From: Candidatus Bathyarchaeota archaeon
GTDB taxonomy: Archaea > Thermoproteota > Bathyarchaeia > 40CM-2-53-6
Assembly (NCBI GenBank): GCA_005884195.1
Contig: VBBP01000046.1
Location: 1 to 50,455, forward strand
DNA: 50,455 bases
Reading direction: 5' to 3'
The position numbers and the translations under genes are program-made. This document shows, in pieces, positions 23,656-32,245 of the stretch; within the stretch, counting starts at the first letter, position 1, and each line of letters starts with the position of its first letter. The notes below the pieces were generated by a model, which did no database searches, was not told where the DNA came from, and saw only the letters and a program-made list of their open reading frames with translations.

Positions 23656-24026
23656 CCTCTGTTTCCAGCTAGATTGAAAGAACATTGTCCAGAGGACATG
23701 GCGGGCCTGGGACCGCTTGAGCCATGACGCGGTCAAGAATTGCTCCTCTTCCGGGATGGTAAGTTACCAATCCAGATTCGCTTTCTCCGCTTATCTGGGT
23801 AGCGGCAAAGTTTTCGTCTAGACCGCAACCCCGGGGTAGAATCAGCGGAACTCTATCGTGCAGTCTCCCGGGTTGTACCGACAGAGATTTCATGCATTAT
23901 CAGAGAAAAACAGGTGTGCCATCCCCGTTCAAACCGCCTGAACGAAGGTTCGCGCGAGTCTTCGCGTCGAGATCTTCTTGTTCAAAATTGTGGGCTTATA
24001 CCGAACTATACCGCAATGTATCTCTC
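23656..24026. other. Intergenic stretch with one doubtful minus-strand ORF
   Basis: A 74-codon minus-strand frame (23669-23893, MKSLSVQPGRLHDRVPLILP...) reads through the gap. It has no recognisable domain or clear promoter, and I do not call it a gene. The right end holds GCTTATACC (23993-24001), the TATA box of the next gene, 26-34 nt before its ATG. Confidence 0.35.
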
Positions 24027-24278
24027 ATGGCCAAGTTTATCTTCTCAATGGGGAACGAGAACTACCGAAAGCTGCAGCTCGAGGCAAAGACGAGAGACGT
24101 GACCATCCAAGCGCTGATCCGCACCGTGGTCATACCTGAGTGGATCAAGACGCACATCGAAACGACCGCAACCAACACTCACGCGAGCGTCACAGAGACA
24201 TCGTCTCTCCTCAGCCACACGACCGGATTCCTCGGCCAACATCGTTCCCTCCCCTCCTCGGTTGGGCGACGGACCTAA
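24027..24278 (+). CDS. Small ribbon-helix-helix-like protein
   Basis: ATG 24027 is the first ATG after a TATA box at 23993-24001, so translation is probably leaderless and an earlier in-frame TTG/GTG is unlikely. The product has 83 residues. The first 45 (MAKFIFSMGNENYRKLQLEA, then TRDVTIQALIRTVVIPEWIK) look like a strand followed by two helices, the RHH (CopG/MetJ) layout of small DNA-binding proteins. The Ser/Thr-rich tail is probably disordered. Its stop codon lies inside a terminator hairpin loop. Confidence 0.65.
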   Translation: MAKFIFSMGNENYRKLQLEAKTRDVTIQALIRTVVIPEWIKTHIETTATNTHASVTETSSLLSHTTGFLGQHRSLPSSVGRRT

Positions 24279-24301
24279 GCCCAACCTCCCGCCTTTTTTT
24301 T
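24260..24301 (+). terminator. Hairpin plus T8 terminator overlapping the coding end
   Basis: GGTTGGGC (24260-24267) and GCCCAACC (24279-24286) form a perfect 8-bp stem around an 11-nt loop that contains the TAA stop of the RHH gene. Seven bases later come eight T's (24294-24301). It is the clearest intrinsic-type terminator in the window, and it also separates this gene from the convergent CDC48 gene. Confidence 0.8.
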
Positions 24302-24353
24302 GTGGACCGGCCGCGCTCCAGCCCGGCCCTAGAACTCCTTCGTCTCAGTCCCG

Positions 24354-27300
24354 CTATGCGGGTGCCGCAATTTTAGGAAGGCCTGCCTTCGAGTCAGAAA
24401 ACTGCTGCGAGAAGCGCTCGTACATCCTAAGCTCTTGGCTAGAGATCGGCTTTACCTTCTGCATAGCCTCGTCGAAATGACGCTTAGCCACCTTCAACCC
24501 CTTAGCCTTCTTCATCGCATCCTCGGCATCTTTCGCCTTCCCGATATGCTCCTTGATCGACAACATTACTGCAGTATTGCAAATAGACGCGATATCCGCC
24601 CCAGTGTAGCCTTCCGTCTTCTTTGCAAGCTCATCCAGTTTCACATCCTCAGCCAGCGGCGTCTTCTTCGTATGAATCCGGAAGATCTGCTTCCTCGCCT
24701 CTAGGTCAGGAGGAGGAACCAGGAGCATCCTGTCAAACCTGCCAGGACGTAGAAGGGCAGGGTCTACAATATCAGGCCGATTTGTTGCAGCTATAATTAC
24801 GACGTTCCTGAGTTCTTCAAGCCCGTCCATCTCGGTCAGAAACTGGCTGATGACCCGCTCGGAAACGTTGGAATCTCCTGTGCCACTTCCACGAAGAGGC
24901 GCTACTGAGTCGATCTCGTCAAAGAAGATAATGCATGGCGAGGCTTGGCGAGCTTTGCGAAAGACCTCCCTAACTGCCTTCTCGGACTCTCCGACGTACT
25001 TGTTGAGCAGCTCCGGACCCTTGACGCTGATGAAGTTCGCCTCACTCTCGTTCGCAGCCGCCTTCGCCAGAAGCGTCTTACCCGTCCCGGGGGGACCATA
25101 CAACAACAGCCCCTTCGGTGGAACCGCGTTCATCTGCGCGAAGAGCTCCGGGTACTTTAGCGGCCACTCGATGGCCTCTCGAAGTTCCTCTTTGACCCCC
25201 TCTAGACCTCCAATATCATCCCATTTGATATCAGGAACCTCCACCAGAACCTCCCTCATTGCCGAGGGTTCCACCTCCTTCAGCGCCTCTTGGAAGTCGC
25301 TCATCCGGACGATGATCTTGTTGAGGACCTCCGCGGGAATGTTCTCCGCTTCCAAGTTAATCTCAGGCAGGATCCTACGAAGCGCCCGGATGGCTGCCTC
25401 CTTTGCCAGCGCCTCCAAGTCTGCGCCCACAAACCCGTGAGTGACATCAGCCAGTTTTTTCAGATCCACCTCCTCCAAGGGCATTCCACGCGTGTGAATC
25501 TGCAATATCTCCAGCCTTCCACCCCTGTCGGGGACACCGATCTCGATCTCCCGATCGAATCTTCCGGGGCGTCGGAGAGCAGGGTCTATTGAGTTGATCC
25601 GGTTAGTCGCTCCAATCACCACGACCTTACCTCGGGACTGTAAGCCGTCCATCACTGAAAGAAGCTGCGACACAACGCGTTTCTCAACCTCCCCTGTAAC
25701 CTCTTCCCGTTTCGGCGCGATCGAATCTATCTCATCAATGAAAATGATAGAAGGCGCATTTTCCTGGGCCTCTTTGAAGATCTCTCGGAGCCTCTCCTCG
25801 CTCTCGCCGTAGAACTTGCTCATTATCTCCGGCCCGCCAATACTGTAGAAGTTCGCATTCGTCTCGCTCGCCACAGCCTTCGCTAGCAATGTTTTGCCGG
25901 TGTTGTGGCTCAATATGCCGTTCGTGAAGAACGAGTGTGTAGTCGGGACCTCGAAGTCGTATACTCTCTGCCAGCCTTCGAGCTTCCTTACTGTCTTGAT
26001 CTTTTCGAAGTCGTCATCGAGATATGTGAGATTCCGCTTGTAGCCTTTGACTATAGCTTCCAGTCGCGCTCTTTTCCGAGTAGAGATGAAGCCAATTCGC
26101 TCCTTGAACTTGTTTACAGCATCTTTACCACGAATCGCCAACGCGTAAGAGGCTGAGTCTCTTCCTCCTCTGGTGATATAGGGGCCTCCGTGAATCCTTG
26201 AGGTAATTCCGAACCTTAGAAGGAGGGTCTGCACTTCCTCCAACAATTTCCGGTGTTTGCTTTTGAGGAAGACAACGTGGTAGTTGTTCGCTTTTCTTGC
26301 GTAGCCATCTCCTTCGAAAGCACCTCGGAGGAATGCTGCCACAACTGTGTTCGGTGACATCAGTATCGGCGACGGCACTCTCTTGTCTACACGAGACCAA
26401 TATTTACCGAAGAATTCGGCGAGTCCTCTGTTGTTGAATCGTAGCACATTGCAATGTTTGCCTGACTTCGGAACAGTGTACCCTTTAACGCCGAAAATAA
26501 CCATCCCTTTCCTTATTGCAGTTGCGAGTTCCTCTTCGTGACTCTCAATTGTGAAGAAGACTCTATCCTTGCCAGCTGTCCCCTCCGCGATGAATATGCC
26601 GAAAAGTTCTCCCAACTGCTCATCCCAAAACTTTGGCATGACCGGTTGGGTCCATAGTCTCACCATGTTGATGGTATCGCTGACAACCACGTATTGGGTA
26701 GGCGAGGGAATCCACCTAATCGTCTTCACTCTATCCTCCGGCTTGAGTTTCTCCGCCGCGGTCCACCCTCGCTCAGTCATGAGAGGATGGTTCAGAGTCG
26801 TCTGGAGTCTCTTTCCGGTCTCGGTGATTATCTCCATCGTTTCAGGTACATCATGGATGTGAAGGGCCTTGGCACTGCCTGGTGGATAAATAGGAAGGTC
26901 TGCAACGTAGATGCCGGGTAGCACGCCTTTCGCGAGTTCTTCCAACCGAATGAGTCCACCATTTTCAAGGGCGATCAACGAGTCCCCAACAACGCAGCCT
27001 GGCGGTCCGTGAAGAAGGACACCTTTCGGGGCCTCGACTCCCAGTCGCTCGAACAGTTCCGGATGCCTCAAGGGCAGCTCGATCATCTCCCGAACTTTCT
27101 GGATGACAGGCCTTAGCCCTCCGATGTCCTCGTAAGCAATCCTCGGAATAGATCTAGGAGCTTCTTTCACCTGCTCGCCGACAGTGACTTGTGTCTGGTC
27201 TGTGACGATGACGGCTTCGGCGGTCGGTGCCGTGTGGGTGACCACGAGGTCGATTTTGCGGCCCATCACGCTTATCGGGACATAGTCTCCGCGCGCCAGA

Positions 27301-27665
27301 ACCCGGCCTTCCAGAATTTGGCTGAGGTACTCCTCTCCTCCCACGATGCGGAGAGGTTCCGTTGGCGCTAGGGTGAGACGCTGGGCGATCTTCGCTTCTA
27401 TTTTCCTGATTGTGACTTTATCGTCTATTGAAACGCCAGCGTTATTTCTTAGATAGCCGTCTATGCGGATTGTTCCCTTGCCGGAGTCTGACTCGTATCC
27501 AGGCCAGGAGAGAGCGGTTGTCTTCTTCTTTCCGACAATCTGGATAACATCGCCTGAGGTTAGCCCAAGTTGATCCACGACTTTCGGGTCTACTCTCGCG
27601 ATGCCTCGACCGACATCTCTCTGATATGCGTCGGCGACTCTAAGTGTAAGGGTCTTTTCTGGCAA
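24354..27665 (-). CDS. cdc48: CDC48/VCP-like AAA+ ATPase with an intein in the first Walker A
   Basis: The 1103-codon frame encodes a 738-residue CDC48 plus a 365-residue intein. The host protein has an N-terminal double-psi barrel and CDC48-N domain (residues 1-175), D1 (about 180-795 including the intein) and D2 (from ~800). Walker A of D1 is split as GPPG / TGKTLLAKA; Walker A of D2 is GPPGTGKT. Walker B ([12 protein letters not shown] and [12 protein letters not shown]) and arginine-finger regions ([17 protein letters not shown]) are intact. CDC48 hexamers unfold proteins for degradation or complex remodelling in the cytoplasm. The ATPase can only work after the intein splices itself out. 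Confidence 0.96.
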   Translation of the reverse strand: MPEKTLTLRVADAYQRDVGRGIARVDPKVVDQLGLTSGDVIQIVGKKKTTALSWPGYESDSGKGTIRIDGYLRNNAGVSIDDKVTIRKIEAKIAQRLTLAPTEPLRIVGGEEYLSQILEGRVLARGDYVPISVMGRKIDLVVTHTAPTAEAVIVTDQTQVTVGEQVKEAPRSIPRIAYEDIGGLRPVIQKVREMIELPLRHPELFERLGVEAPKGVLLHGPPGCVVGDSLIALENGGLIRLEELAKGVLPGIYVADLPIYPPGSAKALHIHDVPETMEIITETGKRLQTTLNHPLMTERGWTAAEKLKPEDRVKTIRWIPSPTQYVVVSDTINMVRLWTQPVMPKFWDEQLGELFGIFIAEGTAGKDRVFFTIESHEEELATAIRKGMVIFGVKGYTVPKSGKHCNVLRFNNRGLAEFFGKYWSRVDKRVPSPILMSPNTVVAAFLRGAFEGDGYARKANNYHVVFLKSKHRKLLEEVQTLLLRFGITSRIHGGPYITRGGRDSASYALAIRGKDAVNKFKERIGFISTRKRARLEAIVKGYKRNLTYLDDDFEKIKTVRKLEGWQRVYDFEVPTTHSFFTNGILSHNTGKTLLAKAVASETNANFYSIGGPEIMSKFYGESEERLREIFKEAQENAPSIIFIDEIDSIAPKREEVTGEVEKRVVSQLLSVMDGLQSRGKVVVIGATNRINSIDPALRRPGRFDREIEIGVPDRGGRLEILQIHTRGMPLEEVDLKKLADVTHGFVGADLEALAKEAAIRALRRILPEINLEAENIPAEVLNKIIVRMSDFQEALKEVEPSAMREVLVEVPDIKWDDIGGLEGVKEELREAIEWPLKYPELFAQMNAVPPKGLLLYGPPGTGKTLLAKAAANESEANFISVKGPELLNKYVGESEKAVREVFRKARQASPCIIFFDEIDSVAPLRGSGTGDSNVSERVISQFLTEMDGLEELRNVVIIAATNRPDIVDPALLRPGRFDRMLLVPPPDLEARKQIFRIHTKKTPLAEDVKLDELAKKTEGYTGADIASICNTAVMLSIKEHIGKAKDAEDAMKKAKGLKVAKRHFDEAMQKVKPISSQELRMYERFSQQFSDSKAGLPKIAAPA
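25902..26996 (-). mobile_element. Intein with LAGLIDADG homing endonuclease in CDC48
   Basis: The intein spans residues 224-588 of the frame. It starts with Cys ([14 protein letters not shown]), has the block B motif TTLNHPLMT and ends [21 protein letters not shown] with the +1 residue Thr, the standard class 1 splicing set: Cys1, a Block-B His, penultimate His and terminal Asn. The middle carries two dodecapeptide-type endonuclease motifs, [12 protein letters not shown] and [11 protein letters not shown], so the element may still home. It interrupts the GPPG/TGKT P-loop, a favoured insertion place because mutation of the site destroys the host enzyme. Coordinates were checked at codon level. 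Confidence 0.95.
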
Positions 27666-27766
27666 GACTAGTCCTCTAAACTTCTGTCAGAACGGAACCA
27701 TCCTTGGAATAATAACTCTACCTAGATCCTGTCGAGACAGCTGGTCGGCGTTCTTTCGCTGGAGAT

Positions 27767-28321
27767 CTATCTTGGTCGTGGAGCTTGCATGAGTTGAGGC
27801 TTTCGGAAAACCTCTATCATTGCTCTTGCGAATTCGGGGAGATCGTTGGGGACTCTTGAGGTGATGAGGTTGCCATCGATGACTACAGCCTTGTCGACAT
27901 ACCGGGCGCCGGCATTGATCATATCGTCCCTTATTCCAGCAACACATGTTAGGGTCCTGTTCTTCACAATCCCCGCTGACGCCAACACCTGCCCCGCGTG
28001 GCAGATGGCAGCAATAGGTTTACTCTGAGCATCGAAGTCCTTCACAAATCTGAGGATTTTCTGGTTAAGACGAAGCTTCTCCGGCGATTTTCCTCCGGGA
28101 ACAACTAGAAGGTCGAATTTCTCCGCATTCACATCGTCTATCGAAGCGTTAGGTGTGATCCAGTATCCTTTCTTGCCTTTGATAGGGTCCATAGTTAGAC
28201 CGATGACTATTGTCTTGATCCCTTCCTCCTCTAGTCTGTACATGGGATGGAATAGTTCTAGGTCCTCGAACTCATCTGCGGCAATTATGGCCGCTGTTTT
28301 TCCTCTCAGGTCGTTTGGCAA
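27767..28321 (-). CDS. DJ-1/PfpI family protein (glutamine amidotransferase fold)
   Basis: A 184-residue member of the PfpI/YhbO branch. Cys107 in AAICHAGQVLA is the nucleophile (followed by His108), and Glu17 in ADEFEDLE is the acid partner. Family members are reported as deglycases, glyoxalases or proteases of damaged proteins; all are cytoplasmic. It begins 102 nt upstream of CDC48 on the same strand, so the two might share expression, both dealing with protein quality, although the 100-nt gap allows a separate promoter. The exact reaction is not determined here. Confidence 0.9.
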   Translation of the reverse strand: MPNDLRGKTAAIIAADEFEDLELFHPMYRLEEEGIKTIVIGLTMDPIKGKKGYWITPNASIDDVNAEKFDLLVVPGGKSPEKLRLNQKILRFVKDFDAQSKPIAAICHAGQVLASAGIVKNRTLTCVAGIRDDMINAGARYVDKAVVIDGNLITSRVPNDLPEFARAMIEVFRKPQLMQAPRPR

Positions 28322-28455
28322 CGTCTAAAACCGCTTATTGCTAGACCGCTATGGCTCGAAATCGGTTGGCTATAATGGCTTTTGAGGCGCTCCGACGATT
28401 TTCGTTGTTTCAGCACCGTTTCCGAAGCTCTAGTCGACTTGTCCTGGTCCCGTGC

Positions 28456-28465
28456 GATTTATAGA
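28456..28465 (+). promoter_or_regulatory. TATA box for the autoantigen p27-like gene
   Basis: GATTTATAGA lies 31-40 nt before ATG 28496, giving a transcript with hardly any leader. The 174-bp gap 28322-28495 is a divergent promoter region shared with the DJ-1 gene. Confidence 0.5.
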
Positions 28466-28495
28466 GCGCTCAGCGACTATTACTGTTAGTCGAAG

Positions 28496-28849
28496 ATGTC
28501 TGAGGATGTGAAGCGTATGGCGGACCTGTTGAAGTCAGGCGCCACTATGCTCTCTGACGTCTGTCCCGTCTGCGGAACGCCCTTGTTCAAGGTGAAGGGC
28601 GAAGTCTTCTGCGCAAAATGTAACAAGCCAGTTGTTTATCAGAAGGCAATGTCGCCTCAGGCGACTCTCTCTCCGGGTTATCTCTTAGACTCGGTCGAGA
28701 TGACGATTGTCGGGAAGATTAGTGAGGCGAATGAGGTTTTGAAGCTGGAAAAGGATCCGGAGAAGCTGTCGGCTTACAGTAACCTTGTTTTTGGTTGGTT
28801 GTCGATGCTGGAAAAGCTTCGTAGCTTGAAAGAGTCTTTCAAGGAATAG
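28496..28849 (+). CDS. Zinc-ribbon protein of the SSSCA1/autoantigen p27 family
   Basis: A 117-residue protein with an N-terminal helix (EDVKRMADLLKSGATMLSD) and a zinc ribbon with Cys23, Cys26, Cys39 and Cys42 (CPVCGTPLFKVKGEVFCAKC). This matches the archaeal homologues of human Sjogren's syndrome/scleroderma autoantigen 1. The C-terminal half is helical. The role of the archaeal proteins is not settled. The last 11 nt overlap the convergent hjc gene. Confidence 0.85.
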   Translation: MSEDVKRMADLLKSGATMLSDVCPVCGTPLFKVKGEVFCAKCNKPVVYQKAMSPQATLSPGYLLDSVEMTIVGKISEANEVLKLEKDPEKLSAYSNLVFGWLSMLEKLRSLKESFKE

Positions 28850-29156
28850 CTGATAGGTTCTTCGGGTCGAACAGTTTACCATCCGCCAGGTTTGTCAGTT
28901 CTACTTTGCGTCTTCGGCGTTTGGCTAGGATAATTGGCATGCCCGCTTGCTCGGCCAATCCTAGAAGCTCTTTTTTCCGGTCCTTTCCTAGGAACGATCT
29001 GTCTGTCTTGCATTCTATCAAGAACGATTTTCCACCTCTCATACACACCAAGTCGATGGGTTTCGATTGCGCAGCCCTGATGACCAAATATCCTTCTCTC
29101 CGAAAGAGATCCCTGATCCGATACTCTAGCCTTCTACCCGTCGCGTAGTTAGACAA
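28839..29156 (-). CDS. hjc: Holliday junction resolvase Hjc
   Basis: A 105-residue PD-(D/E)XK nuclease that resolves four-way junctions in recombination. The key residues are Glu11 (GRRLEYR), Asp35 (KPIDLVCM) and Glu48/Lys50 (FLIECK), in the normal spacing. RRRRKVEL gives a basic surface. Length and order fit Hjc. The gene converges with and overlaps the p27-like gene by 11 nt. A 14-nt interrupted palindrome (29204-29217) lies about 50 nt upstream of its start. Confidence 0.93.
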   Translation of the reverse strand: MSNYATGRRLEYRIRDLFRREGYLVIRAAQSKPIDLVCMRGGKSFLIECKTDRSFLGKDRKKELLGLAEQAGMPIILAKRRRRKVELTNLADGKLFDPKNLSAIP

Positions 29157-29450
29157 GCCTTTTCGATTGTTGAGGTTCGGTCTCTTAAGAACACCGGACT
29201 TGTGTGAATCTATTCACCGATCTCACACGTAGGATTAGCCATTGGTTCACGGTCCCGCGTTGAAGAGCGGCTCAGACTGACTCTGGGCTGAGAATCCACC
29301 TAGCATGAAAAAGGCGAGTCGGCCACCAACCGCTGGAAAGGGAAAAATAGCAAAAATGACCTGTCCCCTGTTCACAGTCTCCGTGTGAGGATCGCGAGTA
29401 ATGGAAATCTTTTAATCGGAACCCAGCCCGTGCTCATCTTCTGGGCTAGG
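29157..29450. other. Non-coding stretch between hjc and the UPF0147 gene
   Basis: No gene is convincing. It holds the near-perfect palindrome GTGAATCTATTCAC (29204-29217) nested in GTGTGA/TCACAC arms (29202-29228), a 27-codon plus-strand ORF at 29305-29388 (MKKASRPPTAGKGKIAKMTC...) of doubtful reality, and a TATA-like CTTTTAAT at 29409-29416 that fits the start of the next gene. Confidence 0.4.
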
Positions 29451-29775
29451 ATGCGTACCGAGCTAAGACGCCCATCCAACAATCTGGTGAAAGCGCCTGC
29501 AAAAAGCAAAACGGAAAGAAGAATATGAGACACGAATAAAACAGGCCCTAGCCGTACTCAACGAAGTCTCGAATGACAATACTACCCCGCGAAATATCCG
29601 GCGGGCAGCCAAGGGCGCCATGGACGCGCTCCAAGCGCAGGGGCACACAATAGGTGTCCGTGCATCAAACGCGATCTCAACACTAGACGAGATCAGTCAA
29701 GACCCCAACATGCCGCCATATACTCGTGTAAAGCTCTGGAACGTTGCAAGCATTCTTGAAGCCGTGAAGGACTAG
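29451..29775 (+). CDS. UPF0147 family protein with an apparent 1-nt frameshift near the N-terminus
   Basis: The 3' part reads EYETRIKQALAVLNEVSNDN, then TPRNIRRAAKGAMDALQAQ and ISTLDEISQDPNMPPYTRVK, a clear match to the small conserved archaeal UPF0147 family (about 90 residues; helical; unknown function). That frame has no ATG, GTG or TTG after its upstream stop at 29488. The neighbouring frame starts at ATG 29451, well placed after a TATA box, and runs to 29528. Dropping one A from the A5 tract at 29501-29505 joins the two into one 107-residue protein. A CTG start at 29497 would be the only alternative. I cannot tell a sequencing indel from a real frameshift. Confidence 0.75.
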
Positions 29776-29839
29776 TTCACCAAAACGGCTTCGGACAAGT
29801 ATTTATCGCCAATCGATATCACTCCTGGCCTGCGCGGGA

Positions 29840-30766
29840 CTGGGACTTCTGGAACGAAACCGGCTTCTACTCTTTCTAGTCGCACTTGCACTTCTGGCCT
29901 TCGCTCTCGGCTCCCTCCCTCGATCCCAGCCCGGAGGAACAGGTTTACTGTTCAACTCCACCTGGATTATCTACATCCTCTACCTAATTCCTATCATCGC
30001 CCTCGGAGCAATGGTCATCATGATAATCCTCCTTGCCTACAACTGGCGCCTGCTCTCCGAAGCTATCGGCTATGGAATGGCAGGGAGAAGAAAGCCGCGT
30101 AGGAAACAGTCAAAGACCGTCCAAATAATTGTCTGGATGGCTGCATGGCTCGTCGCTGTAGAGTTCTTGCTTCAGAAATGCGGTGGAATCTTCTGCAGAC
30201 CCAGCCAGAACGTTGTTTCTACGCAGGTCCAAAGGTTCGTGGCAGGGTCCGGCCCGGTGCCCGAGCTGCCTTACGTTGACGCAGTTTCCCAGCTAGGCAG
30301 CATTGTCCAGACTAACTGGTTTTCAATCGCCTTCCTTGGCTTGGTCGCTGTGGGCTCCGTAATAATAGTCCGCGCCGTCAAAATATCTTTGGTGGAAGGC
30401 AGGGGGAAGATCATTCAGCTGCCAGGGCATGGCGCCGAGGGAATATCAGCTGTGGAAGACGCAATTCACATCCTAGAGTCGCAAGAGGCGACAGATCCTC
30501 GAACTAGGATCATCAACTGCTACAAGCGCATGGTCCAGGCTGCTCAACATCTCGGCGCGCCAATTACATCGGATCAGACGGCGCGGGAGCTTGAAACCGC
30601 GATCCGCAAGATGCTCATGCTAAGGGGGCCGGCCATCAATGATCTCACTCAGCTCTTCGAGGAGGCGCGGTACAGCTTGCACCCGATGACAGAGAAGGAC
30701 GGAGAGAAAGCATACCAGCTTCTGGTTAGCATAGCTGAAGAGATGAAAATCCCAGTCAGCGTCTAA
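29840..30766 (+). CDS. DUF4129-containing membrane protein
   Basis: The frame encodes about four membrane helices (LLLFLVALALLAFALGSL, IIYILYLIPIIALGAMVIMI, IIVWMAAWLVAVEFLLQK, FSIAFLGLVAVGSVIIV) and then a cytoplasmic DUF4129 domain (NCYKRMVQAAQHLGAPIT, LTQLFEEARYSLHPMTEKD). The first in-frame ATG, 30011, would cut off the first helix and half of the second, so the true start is upstream, where only CTG codons (29825, 29840, 29849) exist. A TATA box TATTTATC at 29800-29807 points to a transcript start near 29830, so I use CTG 29840 with low certainty. It opens the operon that continues with MoxR and DUF58, the usual DUF4129 company. Confidence 0.75.
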   Translation: MGLLERNRLLLFLVALALLAFALGSLPRSQPGGTGLLFNSTWIIYILYLIPIIALGAMVIMIILLAYNWRLLSEAIGYGMAGRRKPRRKQSKTVQIIVWMAAWLVAVEFLLQKCGGIFCRPSQNVVSTQVQRFVAGSGPVPELPYVDAVSQLGSIVQTNWFSIAFLGLVAVGSVIIVRAVKISLVEGRGKIIQLPGHGAEGISAVEDAIHILESQEATDPRTRIINCYKRMVQAAQHLGAPITSDQTARELETAIRKMLMLRGPAINDLTQLFEEARYSLHPMTEKDGEKAYQLLVSIAEEMKIPVSV

Positions 30767-30769
30767 GAC

Positions 30770-31288
30770 TTGAGACATAGTACTCTAAAGCTACTGGTCC
30801 TATCTTCAGGTCTTTACGTTCTATTCCTGGTATTCCTCAGGAGCCTCCTTCCCGAGCCACTTGCTCCCTCCATCACAATTCTCGCCCTTCCACTGCTCAT
30901 TCTTGTCCTGATCCTTGTCAGCGACCTATCTTACAGAGCGACGACCCCGTTGAAGACTCCGGCACGGACGAGAGTTCAGAGGTTTCAGGCCCGGGACGTT
31001 CAATATCTATCCCGACAAGTCGAGGTCGCTTCTATCGGAAGCCAGGCATATTTCGAATCGATCCTTCTCAGTCGTCTTATAGATATTTTCGCTGAGAAAG
31101 TGAGCCTTGAAACCGGGATTGAGAAAGAGAAAGTGAAACAAGAACTCGCTGATGCGGTGAAGGGGCCTGCACTAGTTAGGGACGGGTTACTCTACAGGCT
31201 ACTTTATGGTTCGACGTCTTTCAGGGGAGCGACACGTGTCAAGATGTTACGTGAGGCCGTTGACGGAATAGAGGCTTGGAAAGCGTGA
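30770..31288 (+). CDS. Hypothetical membrane protein in the MoxR-DUF58 operon
   Basis: A 172-residue protein from TTG 30770, 3 nt behind the DUF4129 gene. It has two hydrophobic helices (LLVLSSGLYVLFLVFLRSLL and SITILALPLLILVLILV) then a cytoplasmic helical domain that ends in RVKMLREAVDGIEAWK. I know no family name. Its last 13 nt overlap the MoxR gene, so it is translationally coupled, and it probably belongs to the same membrane complex. Confidence 0.75.
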   Translation: MRHSTLKLLVLSSGLYVLFLVFLRSLLPEPLAPSITILALPLLILVLILVSDLSYRATTPLKTPARTRVQRFQARDVQYLSRQVEVASIGSQAYFESILLSRLIDIFAEKVSLETGIEKEKVKQELADAVKGPALVRDGLLYRLLYGSTSFRGATRVKMLREAVDGIEAWKA

Positions 31289-32235
31289 AAATCGGAGATG
31301 CAGGTGAGATATGCCGGCAAGTTGTCGACCAGGTTACGAAGGTCATTGTGGGGAAGGAGCAAGTTCTAGAAAAGGTCATGCTGGCTGTTCTGGCAAACTC
31401 CCACATATTGTTTGAAGACTACCCGGGCTTGGGGAAGACGCTGATGGCGCGAAGCTTCGCTATGAGCATGGGATGCGAGTTTTCGAGAATACAGTTTACC
31501 CCGGACTTGTTGCCTGCCGATATCACCGGCACCTACATCTATAACGTCAAGACCTCGGACTTCGAACTGAGACGGGGTCCAGTGTTCACAAATGTACTCT
31601 TGGCTGACGAGATAAACAGAGCTCCTCCGAAGACCCAGGCAGCTCTACTCGAGGCGATGCAGGAACGGCAAACTACCTTGGATGGAAAAACTCATCCCAT
31701 CACAGACCCGTTCATCGTCATCGCAACCCAAAACCCGATCGAGTTTGAAGGTGTCTATCCGTTGCCTGAAGCTCAGTTAGATCGGTTCCTACTCCGCTTA
31801 CGGCTAGGATACCCGAGCCGAGCGGAAGAAGTCGAGATCCTGAAGAGACGAATGGAGAGGGCCACGGAAGATACCCTTCTCGAACCCGCGGCTGATGGAG
31901 AAACAATTCTCGCGCTTCAGAAAACCGTGGAGGGAATTCACGTAGATGATGACGTTCTTGGTTACGTTACGGACATTGTCCAAGCAACGAGAGTGCAGCG
32001 ACAAGTCGAAGTCGGAGCAAGTCCGCGAGGCTCTCTGGCCATATTCAAACTCGCAAGGGCAAGGGCTGTGTTCCACAGTCGAGACTACGTCATTCCAGAC
32101 GATGTGAAAGAAGTAGCCGCACCTGCTCTTGTGCACCGAATGATCATGAAGGCAGAATCCTGGGTTAAGGGAGTGGACCCAGGGCACGTGGTGGAAGAGA
32201 TTCTGAAGAGCATTCCCGTGCCCAAGGCCAAGTGA
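31276..32235 (+). CDS. MoxR family AAA+ ATPase
   Basis: A 319-residue MoxR ATPase. Walker A is EDYPGLGKT (Lys54), Walker B VLLADEINRAPPKTQ and sensor 1 VIATQNPIEFEG. The C-terminal lid has RASPRGSLAIFKLARARA-like sequence (GASPRGSLAIFKLAR). MoxR proteins are chaperone-like and often mature or remodel partners with VWA or DUF58 domains. The DUF58 protein encoded 10 nt downstream is the likely partner. TTG 31276 is stated; GTG 31285 is an equal alternative start. Confidence 0.92.
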   Translation: MESVKIGDAGEICRQVVDQVTKVIVGKEQVLEKVMLAVLANSHILFEDYPGLGKTLMARSFAMSMGCEFSRIQFTPDLLPADITGTYIYNVKTSDFELRRGPVFTNVLLADEINRAPPKTQAALLEAMQERQTTLDGKTHPITDPFIVIATQNPIEFEGVYPLPEAQLDRFLLRLRLGYPSRAEEVEILKRRMERATEDTLLEPAADGETILALQKTVEGIHVDDDVLGYVTDIVQATRVQRQVEVGASPRGSLAIFKLARARAVFHSRDYVIPDDVKEVAAPALVHRMIMKAESWVKGVDPGHVVEEILKSIPVPKAK

Positions 32236-32245
32236 TCCCAACCAC

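Noticed and set aside
23669-23893. 74-codon minus-strand ORF upstream of the RHH-like gene
   Set aside because: No promoter, no recognisable fold; kept only as a note in the gap entry.
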